Source: Clostridia bacterium
GTDB lineage: Bacteria > Bacillota > Clostridia > UBA1381 > UBA9506
NCBI GenBank assembly: GCA_017396465.1
Contig: JAFQLU010000098.1
Span: 1-33,325 of the forward strand
DNA length: 33,325 nucleotides
Reading direction: 5' to 3'
The position numbers and the translations under genes were made by a program. Below, in pieces: positions 23,519 through 32,272 of this stretch. A model generated the notes under the pieces. That model searched no databases. It worked only from the letters and a program-made list of their open reading frames with translations, and was not told the origin of the DNA. Numbering within the stretch: position 1 is the stretch's first letter; each line of letters starts with the position of its first letter.

Positions 23519-26124
23519 CTTTCACCTCCGTAGTATGCATGCAAATACATTTCCTTGATTTCGTGCATCAGGGGATATCTGGGGTTGGCACCGGTGCACT
23601 GGTCATCGAATGCCTGCTCGGTCATGTCGTCTAATCTGCCCAAGAAGTCTGCTTCGTCAATACCGTAGTCTTTTATGGTGTCCTTGATGCCCACTTTAGC
23701 TTTCAGTTCATTGATGGCAGAAATTAAACTTTCCAGCTTTTCTTCATCGGTTTCACCGCCCAGACCTAAAGCCGTTGCCACTTCTGCGTAGCGCGCCAGG
23801 GTGTGGGGATGGTCATACTGGGAGAAGGTTCCCATCTTGGTGGGGGTTTCGCTGGCGTTAAAGCGGATGACTTCATTAATCATCAGCGCATTTGCCACGC
23901 CGTGGGGCAAATGATGGAAAGCACCTAATTTATGTGCCATAGAGTGACACACGCCTAAAAATGCGTTAGCAAATGCCATGCCGGCAACGGTTGCGGCGTT
24001 TGCCATTTTCTCTCTTGCCACAACATCGGTCTGTCCGTTTTCGTACGCGCGGGGCAGATATTCAAAAATCACTTTTAATGCCTGCAGAGCCAAGCCGTCC
24101 GTATAGTCTGTTGCCATAACGGAAACGTAGGCTTCCAGCGCGTGGGTTACGGCATCAATACCGGATGCGGCAGTCAGCCCTTTGGGAGCGGACATGTGAA
24201 GATCTGTGTCCACAATTGCCATGTCGGGCAAAAGCTCATAGTCGGCAAGAGGATATTTTACGCCGGAGGTTTCGTCCGTGATAACCGCAAAGGGGGTTAC
24301 CTCGGAGCCGGTACCTGCGGAGGTGGGAACGGCAATGAAATACGCCTTCTCGCCCATCTTGGGGAAAGTGTAAATTCTCTTGCGGATATCTACAAAGCGC
24401 ATTGCCATGTCCATAAAATCGGCTTCGGGGTGCTCATATAATACCCACATGATTTTTGCTGCATCCATGGCAGAACCACCGCCGAGTGCGATGATTACAT
24501 CTGGCATAAATGACGCCATTTGTGCGGCGCCTGCTTTGGCGCAAGCCAGTGTGGGGTCAGGCTCTACGTCATAGAATGTGGTGTGGGCAATACCAAGCTC
24601 ATCTAATTTATCGATGATACATTTGGTGTATCCGTTCTGATATAAGAAATTATCGGTCACGATAAAGGCTCTTTTTTTACCCATCACCTGTTTCAATTCA
24701 TCTAAAGCAACGGGCAGGCAGCCTTTTTTGATATAAACCTTTTCAGGTGCACGGAACCACAGCATATTTTCCCTTCTTTCTGCAACGGTTTTGATATTTA
24801 AAAGGTGCTTCACCCCCACATTTTCCGAAACGGAGTTGCCGCCCCAGGAGCCACAGCCCAAGGTCAGCGAGGGTGCCAGCTTGAAGTTATATAAGTCACC
24901 GATGCCACCGTGAGAAGAGGGGGTGTTTACTAAAATACGGCAGGTTTTCATACGGCCGGCGAACAGGTCGATTTTATCCTGGCCGGAAGCTGTGTCTACA
25001 TATAAAGACGAAGTGTGACCATAGCCGCCGTCTGCAATGAGCTGTTCGGCTTTGGAAAGGGCATCCTCAAAATCGGATGCGCGGTACATAGCCAGAACGG
25101 GCGAAAGCTTCTCGTGGGCAAACTCTTCGGAAATTTCCACAGATTCCACTTCACCGATTAAAATCTTGGTGTTTTCGGGAACATCCACGCCGGAAAGAGA
25201 AGCAATGGTGTGCGCCGACTGCCCAACGATTTTTGCGTTCAGCGCACCGTTGATGATAATGGTTTTTCGAACCTTTTCAGTTTCATCTGGCGTTAAGAAA
25301 TAACAACCGCGTCTTTTGAATTCTTCTTTTACGTCGTTATAGATATTTCCAATAACTATCACACTTTGCTCTGATGCGCAAATCATACCGTTATCAAAGG
25401 TTTTGGAATGAATGATGGAGTTCACGGCAAGGAGAATATCTGCCGTGTCGTCGATGATGGCAGGGGTGTTACCTGCACCAACACCGATGGCAGGCTTTCC
25501 GCTGGAGTATGCAGCTTTGACCATGCCCGGTCCGCCGGTTGCCAGAATGATATCGGATTCCTTCATCACGGTGTTTGTCATATCCAATGAGGGCACATCA
25601 ATCCAGCTGATGATGCCTTCGGGTGCACCGGCAGAAACTGCCGCATCCAGAACGGTTTTTGCCGCCGCAATGGTGGAGTTTTTCGCTCTGGGGTGAGGGC
25701 TGATGATGATGGCATTTCGGGTTTTGAGTGCCAAAAGACACTTAAAAATTGCTGTTGATGTGGGGTTTGTGGTGGGGATGACCGCCGCAACCACACCGAT
25801 AGGCTCTGCCACCTTTTTGATGCCAAATGCTTTATCATCTTCGATGATACCGCAGGTTTTGGTGTCTTTATATGCGTTATAGATATATTCTGCCGCATAG
25901 TGGTTTTTGATCACCTTATCCTCTACGATACCCATGCCGGTTTCTTCCACAGCCATTTTCGCAAGGGGTATGCGCGCTTTATCAGCGGCAGAAGCGGCGG
26001 CAAGGAAGATGCGGTCAACCTGTTCCTGCGTGTAGGTTGCAAAAACGGACTGCACGCTCTTTAAGCGTTTCAGCTCTTGCTCCAGGCTTTCCACGCTGTC
26101 AATCTGTTTGATTCTCTCGTTCAT
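23515..26124 (-). CDS. adhE: Bifunctional acetaldehyde-CoA/alcohol dehydrogenase
   Basis: This 869-residue protein fuses a CoA-acylating aldehyde dehydrogenase (about 1-440) with an iron-dependent alcohol dehydrogenase (about 460-869). The first half has the catalytic Cys249 in GMICASEQ and the GVGAGNTPA motif. The second has GGGSAMDAAK, PTSAGTGSEVTPF and iron-site motifs GIDAVTHALEAY and HSMAHKLGAFHHLPHG. It reduces acetyl-CoA to ethanol through acetaldehyde, reoxidising two NADH; such proteins assemble into spirosomes. Length is normal. The ATG follows AGGAGGAA. It is the first gene of an operon with the APH-fold kinase. Expression is predicted to depend on NADH/NAD+ through the Rex site at 26147-26164. 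Confidence 0.97.
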   Translation of the reverse strand: MNERIKQIDSVESLEQELKRLKSVQSVFATYTQEQVDRIFLAAASAADKARIPLAKMAVEETGMGIVEDKVIKNHYAAEYIYNAYKDTKTCGIIEDDKAFGIKKVAEPIGVVAAVIPTTNPTSTAIFKCLLALKTRNAIIISPHPRAKNSTIAAAKTVLDAAVSAGAPEGIISWIDVPSLDMTNTVMKESDIILATGGPGMVKAAYSSGKPAIGVGAGNTPAIIDDTADILLAVNSIIHSKTFDNGMICASEQSVIVIGNIYNDVKEEFKRRGCYFLTPDETEKVRKTIIINGALNAKIVGQSAHTIASLSGVDVPENTKILIGEVESVEISEEFAHEKLSPVLAMYRASDFEDALSKAEQLIADGGYGHTSSLYVDTASGQDKIDLFAGRMKTCRILVNTPSSHGGIGDLYNFKLAPSLTLGCGSWGGNSVSENVGVKHLLNIKTVAERRENMLWFRAPEKVYIKKGCLPVALDELKQVMGKKRAFIVTDNFLYQNGYTKCIIDKLDELGIAHTTFYDVEPDPTLACAKAGAAQMASFMPDVIIALGGGSAMDAAKIMWVLYEHPEADFMDMAMRFVDIRKRIYTFPKMGEKAYFIAVPTSAGTGSEVTPFAVITDETSGVKYPLADYELLPDMAIVDTDLHMSAPKGLTAASGIDAVTHALEAYVSVMATDYTDGLALQALKVIFEYLPRAYENGQTDVVAREKMANAATVAGMAFANAFLGVCHSMAHKLGAFHHLPHGVANALMINEVIRFNASETPTKMGTFSQYDHPHTLARYAEVATALGLGGETDEEKLESLISAINELKAKVGIKDTIKDYGIDEADFLGRLDDMTEQAFDDQCTGANPRYPLMHEIKEMYLHAYYGGER

Positions 26125-26146
26125 AATGATTCCTCCTGATCTTTGA

Positions 26147-26164
26147 TTGTTAATTGTTTAACAA
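26147..26164. promoter_or_regulatory. Rex operator of adhE
   Basis: TTGTTAATTGTTTAACAA is an exact match to the Rex consensus TTGTTAA-N4-TTAACAA and is extended by GA/TC on both sides. It lies just downstream of the expected adhE transcription start, so Rex bound at low NADH would block the promoter. Confidence 0.93.
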
Positions 26165-26174
26165 TCTTATTATC

Positions 26175-26203
26175 ATTGTACCACTTTGTTATTTATTTGT
26201 CAA
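26175..26203 (-). promoter_or_regulatory. Promoter of adhE
   Basis: On the minus strand: TTGACA (26198-26203), 17 bases, TACAAT (26175-26180). Near-consensus and directly upstream of the Rex operator. Confidence 0.9.
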
Positions 26204-26329
26204 TCTTTCGCGCGCAAAAAATGAAATTTTGTGGAGAAAAGATAAATATACCGTATTAATTGTGTAAAAACTATTCTTTTTGAATAAAAAGGATTTTTTC
26301 GGAATGTATATAAAGTATTATGTGGTTTA

Positions 26330-26350
26330 ATGTATACAATATATATACAT
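26330..26350. promoter_or_regulatory. AT-rich inverted repeat in the adhE/GH105 intergenic region
   Basis: ATGTATA and TATACAT arms 7 bases apart. It may be a regulator site for the GH105 operon whose promoter lies 57 bases further on, but such AT-rich symmetry can arise by chance. Confidence 0.3.
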
Positions 26351-26406
26351 TAGGAAGTAACGCTGTTTTTTTGATAAAAAATCCATAAAATTTGAACTAT
26401 TTTTCA

Positions 26407-26435
26407 TTGACAACACATGGGGATTGTGGTAGAAT
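26407..26435 (+). promoter_or_regulatory. Promoter of the GH105 operon
   Basis: TTGACA (26407-26412), 17 bases, TAGAAT (26430-26435) with TGG before the -10. Strong match. It gives a leader of about 100 bases that starts with nested inverted repeats (26438-26470). Confidence 0.85.
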
Positions 26436-26437
26436 AT

Positions 26438-26470
26438 ATGATATACTATACCATAGTAATGTAATATCAT
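26438..26470. promoter_or_regulatory. Nested inverted repeats at the GH105 transcription start
   Basis: The outer arms ATGATAT and ATATCAT enclose an inner TACTAT-ACC-ATAGTA. The position at the expected start of transcription suits a repressor operator. The regulator is not encoded nearby in any obvious way. Confidence 0.4.
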
Positions 26471-26542
26471 GGATAATTGGGTTTGTATGTGCTTCGGAAA
26501 GAACAGACTCAAAATTAATCAGGCAAAAGTGGGGACTGTAAA

Positions 26543-27583
26543 ATGAAGGAAATTCTCAAAAAGGTTGCGGATAACACGACCGCAATTAAAAACCAGGGCA
26601 TCGACGAAGTTTGCCCCATTGGTATTATTGACATTGAAAACTGGGAATGGCCGCAAGGCGTTGGTATGTACGGTATGTATAAGTACTACAAGGAGCTGGG
26701 CGACACCTCTTACCGCGATTACTTAATCAGCTGGTACGACAGACAGATTGCAAAAGGCCTGCCCTCCCGTAATGTAAACACCATGTGCCCGATGCTGACC
26801 CTGGCGTTTTTAGCAGAAGAAACCGGCAGAGAGGATTATATGAGCCTCTGCAGTGAGTGGGCAGAATGGGTAATGAACGAAATGCCCAGAACAGAAGGCG
26901 GCGGTATCCAGCATATCGTCAGCGGCGAAGAAAACCATAATCAGGTTTGGATTGACACGCTGTTTATGACCGTTCTGTTCCTGGCGAAGATGGGACTTTT
27001 ATTAAACAAACCGGAATATGTGGAAGAAGCAAAATTCCAGTTTATGTTCCATATTAAATATTTAGCAGACAGAAAAACAGGCTTCTGGTTCCATGGCTGG
27101 ACCTTCGACGGGAACCACAACTTTGCCAACGCTCTCTGGGCACGCGGCAACTGCTGGTACACCGCAGGCTCCGTTGAATTCATCGAAATGCTGGGTCTGG
27201 AAGGCTCTTTGAAGGAATACCTGTTAAACACCCTGGTATTCCAGGTGGAAGCTTTGGCAAAAACACAGGATGCAAGCGGCGGCTGGCACACCCTGTTAGA
27301 CGATCCCGATTCTTATCTGGAAGCATCTGCAGCAGCAGGCTTTGGCTACGGTATCTTAAAAGCGGTTCGCTTGGGCTATATCGATGAAAAGTATAAGGAA
27401 ATCGGCGAAAAAGCGTTAAATTACGTGATTGACAATATCGCAGAAGACGGCGAAGTACAGAACGTTTCCTACGGTACAGGCATGGGTAAAACCTTAGAAG
27501 ACTACAGAGTGATTCCGATTTGCCCCATGACATACGGTCAGTCTTTGGCACTCTTAATTTTAACAGAAGGCGTAAGACTGTAA
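26543..27583 (+). CDS. GH105 unsaturated rhamnogalacturonyl hydrolase-like enzyme
   Basis: This 346-residue cytoplasmic protein has the (alpha/alpha)6-barrel pattern of GH105 (YteR/RhiN). Recognisable blocks are NWEWPQGVGMYG (33-44), VWIDTLFM (135-142, Asp138 as the likely general acid), TGFWFHGW, ALWARGNCWYTAG, GGWHTLLDDPDSYLEASAAAG and a C-terminal YGTGMG. The family removes the unsaturated uronic acid left by polysaccharide lyases, most often from rhamnogalacturonan. There is no signal peptide, so imported oligosaccharides are the substrate. The ribosome site (GTGGGGA) is weaker than that of neighbouring genes. First gene of a four-gene unit with its own promoter. Confidence 0.9.
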   Translation: MKEILKKVADNTTAIKNQGIDEVCPIGIIDIENWEWPQGVGMYGMYKYYKELGDTSYRDYLISWYDRQIAKGLPSRNVNTMCPMLTLAFLAEETGREDYMSLCSEWAEWVMNEMPRTEGGGIQHIVSGEENHNQVWIDTLFMTVLFLAKMGLLLNKPEYVEEAKFQFMFHIKYLADRKTGFWFHGWTFDGNHNFANALWARGNCWYTAGSVEFIEMLGLEGSLKEYLLNTLVFQVEALAKTQDASGGWHTLLDDPDSYLEASAAAGFGYGILKAVRLGYIDEKYKEIGEKALNYVIDNIAEDGEVQNVSYGTGMGKTLEDYRVIPICPMTYGQSLALLILTEGVRL

Positions 27584-27706
27584 GATAAGTGTTTCATGAA
27601 GATGTATCGGGCATGGTACGAAAATCTTCCTATATAATATAACGGACAAAATGTCCTGAGCAACGTGTGTGCCTTTCAGCAAGGCAACAGAATAGGAGTG
27701 AGAACG

Positions 27707-29449
27707 ATGTACGAAAAATTTTTGGAAACCATTGTAGAAGAAAAGCATGCCATGTTCTGTAAGGAAACCGGCATGATTCAGCAGCATGTAAATCCATGGA
27801 ACGGCGGAAGCGGCGGATACCACACCAGAATTTCTGGTGATTTGCATAATTGTACGGAGAATACACAGTATGCAAACAGCGTGTTCCATTTAAGAAAAGA
27901 AGAGTATTACGATGAGGCAATTTCTTGTCTGAAGAATATCATCAAGGCGCAGGACACGCGCCCCGGCTCAAAAACATACGGATTATGGCCCTACTTTGTA
28001 GAAGAGGATTGCGATCACATGATTGCACCTGACTACAACATGGCAGACTTTAACGGTAAATGTCTTGCCTACATATTAAAAAAGAGAAGAGACTGCATCG
28101 ACGATGAAACAGCGGCTCTGATGACAGAATCTTTGATGCGGGCGGCAGAATGCTCCATCGGCAGAAACGTGTCTCCCGACTATACCAACATTAGCTTAAT
28201 GAGCCTCAACACCATTATCTTAGCCGGCGAGATTTCCGGCAATCAGGCGTTTTTAGAGCGCGGCAAAGAGCGCCTGAGAAAAGTGCACAAATATGATATG
28301 TTCTGCGGAAGCTACTCTGAGTATAACAGCCCGGCATACACCCCCTTGGCGATTGAAGAACTGAGCATGATGATTGCTCTGTTTGAAGACGAAGAGTGCA
28401 GAAAGATGGCAGAGGACTTAAACTACCTGGCGTGGGATATGCTCCTCAAGCACTACGATAAGGAAATGAAGCAGTTAGCTCCCCCGGCGATGCGTTCCTA
28501 CGGAAGCTTCACCGGTGGCATCGAAGAAATGCTTTATCTGGGTACAAACGGAAAATACGGATACATTGATCCGGAAAAACCGTCCTACTCGGCAATGCTT
28601 CGGATTCCGCCGGTTTGCCCCGAAGAGATCATTGAAAAATACATAAAACCCGAGCGCAAAAATGTGTTTATTGATGAAACCTTCTATAAAAAGAACGATA
28701 TCCGTACTCCCGATGAGGATACGGTAATTGTCAGAAATATCGACAGCCCCGACCTGAAGGCGTTCACCTTCTTAGGCGACGGCTACTCCATGGGTGCTTT
28801 CGAAAAAACGGATATGTGGACACAGCGCCGCTCCTCTATGATTTACTGGGGTGATGAAAATCATAAAACTTCCATCCGCATCCGTTGCATCAACAAAGAC
28901 TACGACTATTGCTCCGGCATGGTCTACACGAACCAGTTTGAAAACGTGATGCTTTCCCATTGCGGTTTTGTAACAGACAGAGGTGACTTCCACTATATTC
29001 TGGACAAGACCAAGGACGGCAAGCTCACAACAGAAAAGCTGTTCTTCAAATTTGAGCTGGAAGGCGACTGCGAAAATGTAAAGGTAACGCAGGACGGCGG
29101 ACGGTTCACCATTACCGATAAAGGTATCAAAATTGATCTTAACATTACAGAAGCGGTCTTTGACGGTCAGCCTATGGAGCTCTTCTATAATGAAAAAGAT
29201 AAATGCATCGAAGCGGTTTGCTTCGATGGAGAACGGACCATTGAGTTCGCGAACTTAAAGTCTGAATGCTATATGGTATTCACCCTGGCAGTAAACGAAA
29301 CCGTTTCTGCTCCGGTAACCATAATGGAAGACGACTTGTTAAAATCCGAAATAATGGTCAAAGGCAAAACCTTAAAACTTTATTCACCTTATATTCCTGT
29401 CGGATTCGACAGTGCAATAGAAAAAACAAAGACGGAGGGACGAGAATGA
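27707..29449 (+). CDS. Uncharacterised 580-residue protein, probably glycan-active
   Basis: I do not recognise the family with confidence. There is no signal peptide. The first half (about 1-290) is helical with aromatic-rich segments spaced as in alpha/alpha toroid enzymes. It contains conserved-looking motifs NPWNGGSGGYHTRISGDLH (29-47), YSEYNSPAY (203-211) and APPAMRSYGSF (258-268). The second half (about 320-560) is beta-rich, as in lyases and hydrolases of the heparinase II/III-like fold. Position directly after GH105 in one operon supports a role in breaking down uronic-acid glycans. The start at 27707 follows AGGAGTG. The stop overlaps the ATG of the SLH gene. Alternative: a structural or sugar-binding protein. 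Confidence 0.7.
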   Translation: MYEKFLETIVEEKHAMFCKETGMIQQHVNPWNGGSGGYHTRISGDLHNCTENTQYANSVFHLRKEEYYDEAISCLKNIIKAQDTRPGSKTYGLWPYFVEEDCDHMIAPDYNMADFNGKCLAYILKKRRDCIDDETAALMTESLMRAAECSIGRNVSPDYTNISLMSLNTIILAGEISGNQAFLERGKERLRKVHKYDMFCGSYSEYNSPAYTPLAIEELSMMIALFEDEECRKMAEDLNYLAWDMLLKHYDKEMKQLAPPAMRSYGSFTGGIEEMLYLGTNGKYGYIDPEKPSYSAMLRIPPVCPEEIIEKYIKPERKNVFIDETFYKKNDIRTPDEDTVIVRNIDSPDLKAFTFLGDGYSMGAFEKTDMWTQRRSSMIYWGDENHKTSIRIRCINKDYDYCSGMVYTNQFENVMLSHCGFVTDRGDFHYILDKTKDGKLTTEKLFFKFELEGDCENVKVTQDGGRFTITDKGIKIDLNITEAVFDGQPMELFYNEKDKCIEAVCFDGERTIEFANLKSECYMVFTLAVNETVSAPVTIMEDDLLKSEIMVKGKTLKLYSPYIPVGFDSAIEKTKTEGRE

Positions 29450-32244
29450 GTAAGTTAAGACGAGTAGTATCATTTATATTGGTACTGGCAATGCTTGCGA
29501 CAACAAGCGTGTTTACACTGAATGTTTTCGCAGAAGATGAAAAGAATCCTTTAGCATCCGGTATTGAACTGACCGATGAGGATCTCATCATCGCAGAAAA
29601 GCTCACCACCTTTGGCGTGATTAACGCCGTTGAGGAGAGCGAATTGGCAAACTATCTGACAAGAGCAGATGTTATCGGTATCCTGATGCAGTATCTGGGC
29701 CTGGGCGGCAACACTTTTACTGCAACCACATCACCTTTCCTGGATGTCAGCTTCAATGACCCCCAGATTGGTGCATACAGCGCGCTGTATAAAGCAGGCT
29801 ATATCACCGGTGACGAAAACAAAATGTATCTGCCCAACAACCTGTTGACCTATAACGAGGCAGTTACACTGGTTGTAAATGCAATGGGCTACAAGGTGTT
29901 TGCAGTCAGAAACGGCGGCTACCCCGCAGGTTATCTTTACACCGCAAACAAATACGGTATTTTAGACGGTTTAAGAGGAAACGGCAACAACCCCATTCCT
30001 TACTGCGACCTGTACCGTTTGATCGAATCAAGCCTTGAGGCTGACGCTGTGGTAGAACGCGTGTTCACAGGCGACGGCGAAGCGGAATTCGCTCTGCAGA
30101 AGGATGTTCCCGTACTGGAAGAAATCTACAATATCAAAACAATCAAGGGTATTGTAACCGGTACAGAAGACACAAGACTTCTGTCTTCCAACTCTGATCT
30201 GATTTCTATGTATCAGGTGGAAATCGACGGTGTAATCTACGATACAGATAAGAAAATCTTCGGCGATTTCATCGGCAGAAACGTCATTGCATACGCAAAG
30301 AAAAATGCAGACGATGATTATGAAATCATCTACTTAGAACTGGCTGACAACAAAAATACAGAATTCAAAATTGATGCAGAAGATCTTCTGCCTAACAAAA
30401 CAACCGCTTCCAGAATCTACTATGAAGATGAAGAAAGCAAAGAAAGACACATCGATGTTGACAGCGCAAACTTAACCGTTATCTATAACGGCAAAGCACA
30501 TTCCGGCTACGGTGCGTTAAAGAACGCTCTGCCCGACAGCGGCTATATCGTAGGTCTGGACAACACCGGTGACGAAATCGTGGACGTTCTGTTCGTATAC
30601 GAATTCACAAACATCGTTGTTGGATCCATCGATATGTTCAACTATGCATTCTACGATAAGTACACCAACGAAAAATACACCTTCGATCCCGTGAAAGACG
30701 ATGTACGTGTATACGATCCTGCAGGCAAGTACTCTGCAGTAGATGCAATTCAGGCTGATTCTTTAATCACTATCACAGAAACAAGCAACGATAAAGGCTA
30801 CAAGCTGATTAACATTTACATGTGCAACAAAAAGGCAGAAGGCATGATTGACGAAATTTCTGCTGACGGTAAGTACCTAATCGGCGATACCTACTACGAG
30901 CTGGCATACAACGTAGAAAACTATGTTGAAGAAGGCGAACTGCCTCCCTTAAAAGCCGGTATGAATGTTGTTTTATACTTAGACTATGAAGGCAACGTAG
31001 GTAACTACACATTAGGCAACGAAACATCCGCAACATACGGTTTCATCGCAGGTGTGGACGAACCCGACGGCGGTATCGCAACCACACTGTCTATGAAAAT
31101 CTTTACACAGGATTCTACATGGGTAGAAGCTCCCACAGTTGACAAGCTGAATATCGACGGCGAAAGATACTCTGTTGGCACAGCTGCAGGTATGAAAGCT
31201 GCTGTTGAAAAAATCCCTGTAGGTGAAGTAGTTCTGTTCAGAATGCAGGACAACAAAATCAGCTACATCGATACAAAAGAAATGAACAAGGGTAACTTCA
31301 GCAAGGCTGCTGACGTTGGTAACCTGAACTTAATCTCTGAAGGTGAGAAGTTCGAGCAGAGAAACGGTATGGCAAATGAACAGGGACAGCTGTCTTTGAA
31401 CAAGTTCGTTGTGAAGAGCGGCAACTGTATCATCTTCTCCACACCTGCAAGAGGCGAATTGTTAGACGATTTAGAAAAATATTCTGTTACCACATCCCTG
31501 AAGAAAAACTACTACACAAGTTCTGCCGGAACATATAACCAGGTTATGACCGATGGTTACATGGCATTCAACATCGGCGATGAAGACATCAACGTAGCAA
31601 CATGTCTGCTCTTGAGAGGTTCCGAATCTGCAGGTGCAAGCGACTTAGGCAGAACCAGTCCTTACGTGGTTGTAACGAAGGTAAGCTCTGCACTCAACGA
31701 AGACGGCGAATCCCGTCCGAAGGTGTACTACACATCCGGCGGCGCTGAAAACGGTCTGGTTGTTGCAGAAAAGGTGAAATACTCCTATGCATTAGGTAGT
31801 AAAGCAACACCTGTTGAAACACCTTTTGCAGACATTGGCCTTGAAGTGGGCGACGTTATCCAGATTGGTACCGATGCTGAAGGATACCTTTCCATCATCA
31901 ACGTGGTATATCGTCACGACCAGGAAGCAGGCAAGAACGCATACCTGACAAATAACGTTTATAACCTGTCCTTCGGCGGTAACGAAGGTGAAGGTGCGGC
32001 TTGTGGTAAGGTTGTTAAGGTTGACCCGACCAACAAGATTCTGCAGTTTGGTATCGAGCAGGAAGATGGCTCCATGAAGACCTACAATATCTCCACAAGT
32101 GGTGCAAGCTGCTCTATCTACAGACACGAACTGGAAAAAGCGGAAGTTGCTGACCTGGCAGCTCTGATGGAAGGCGATATTGTCTTAGTCAGAACATCCA
32201 CAGGTTTTGCAGCATCAGCAGCACAGATTTTAGTATTGAGATAA
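29446..32244 (+). CDS. S-layer homology (SLH) domain surface protein
   Basis: This 932-residue exported protein has a signal peptide (1-29, ending NVFA-ED). Residues about 45-205 hold two to three SLH repeats: LTRADVIGILMQYLGL, FLDVSFNDPQIGAYSALYKAGYITG and NNLLTYNEAVTLVVNAMGY. SLH domains bind pyruvylated wall polymers. The remaining 700 residues are beta-rich with repeated G-x-I/V-x-G and EVGDVI/VLV-type segments and no catalytic motif that I can identify, which fits an S-layer or scaffold role. The chosen ATG overlaps the preceding stop (ATGA) and follows GGAGGG; a frame from 29266 is a shadow. Codon use is strongly biased towards AAC, TAC, CTG and GCA, which suggests high expression. Confidence 0.85.
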   Translation: MSKLRRVVSFILVLAMLATTSVFTLNVFAEDEKNPLASGIELTDEDLIIAEKLTTFGVINAVEESELANYLTRADVIGILMQYLGLGGNTFTATTSPFLDVSFNDPQIGAYSALYKAGYITGDENKMYLPNNLLTYNEAVTLVVNAMGYKVFAVRNGGYPAGYLYTANKYGILDGLRGNGNNPIPYCDLYRLIESSLEADAVVERVFTGDGEAEFALQKDVPVLEEIYNIKTIKGIVTGTEDTRLLSSNSDLISMYQVEIDGVIYDTDKKIFGDFIGRNVIAYAKKNADDDYEIIYLELADNKNTEFKIDAEDLLPNKTTASRIYYEDEESKERHIDVDSANLTVIYNGKAHSGYGALKNALPDSGYIVGLDNTGDEIVDVLFVYEFTNIVVGSIDMFNYAFYDKYTNEKYTFDPVKDDVRVYDPAGKYSAVDAIQADSLITITETSNDKGYKLINIYMCNKKAEGMIDEISADGKYLIGDTYYELAYNVENYVEEGELPPLKAGMNVVLYLDYEGNVGNYTLGNETSATYGFIAGVDEPDGGIATTLSMKIFTQDSTWVEAPTVDKLNIDGERYSVGTAAGMKAAVEKIPVGEVVLFRMQDNKISYIDTKEMNKGNFSKAADVGNLNLISEGEKFEQRNGMANEQGQLSLNKFVVKSGNCIIFSTPARGELLDDLEKYSVTTSLKKNYYTSSAGTYNQVMTDGYMAFNIGDEDINVATCLLLRGSESAGASDLGRTSPYVVVTKVSSALNEDGESRPKVYYTSGGAENGLVVAEKVKYSYALGSKATPVETPFADIGLEVGDVIQIGTDAEGYLSIINVVYRHDQEAGKNAYLTNNVYNLSFGGNEGEGAACGKVVKVDPTNKILQFGIEQEDGSMKTYNISTSGASCSIYRHELEKAEVADLAALMEGDIVLVRTSTGFAASAAQILVLR

Positions 32245-32272
32245 GGCAATTGTCTGAAAGGAGGACGAATTG

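Noticed and set aside
27633..27638. Separate promoter for the 580-residue gene (TATAAT)
   Set aside because: No acceptable -35 at 16-18 bases, so cotranscription with GH105 is more likely.
29266..29445. 60-codon upstream extension of the SLH protein
   Set aside because: It overlaps the preceding gene, and the signal peptide with ribosome site starts at 29446.
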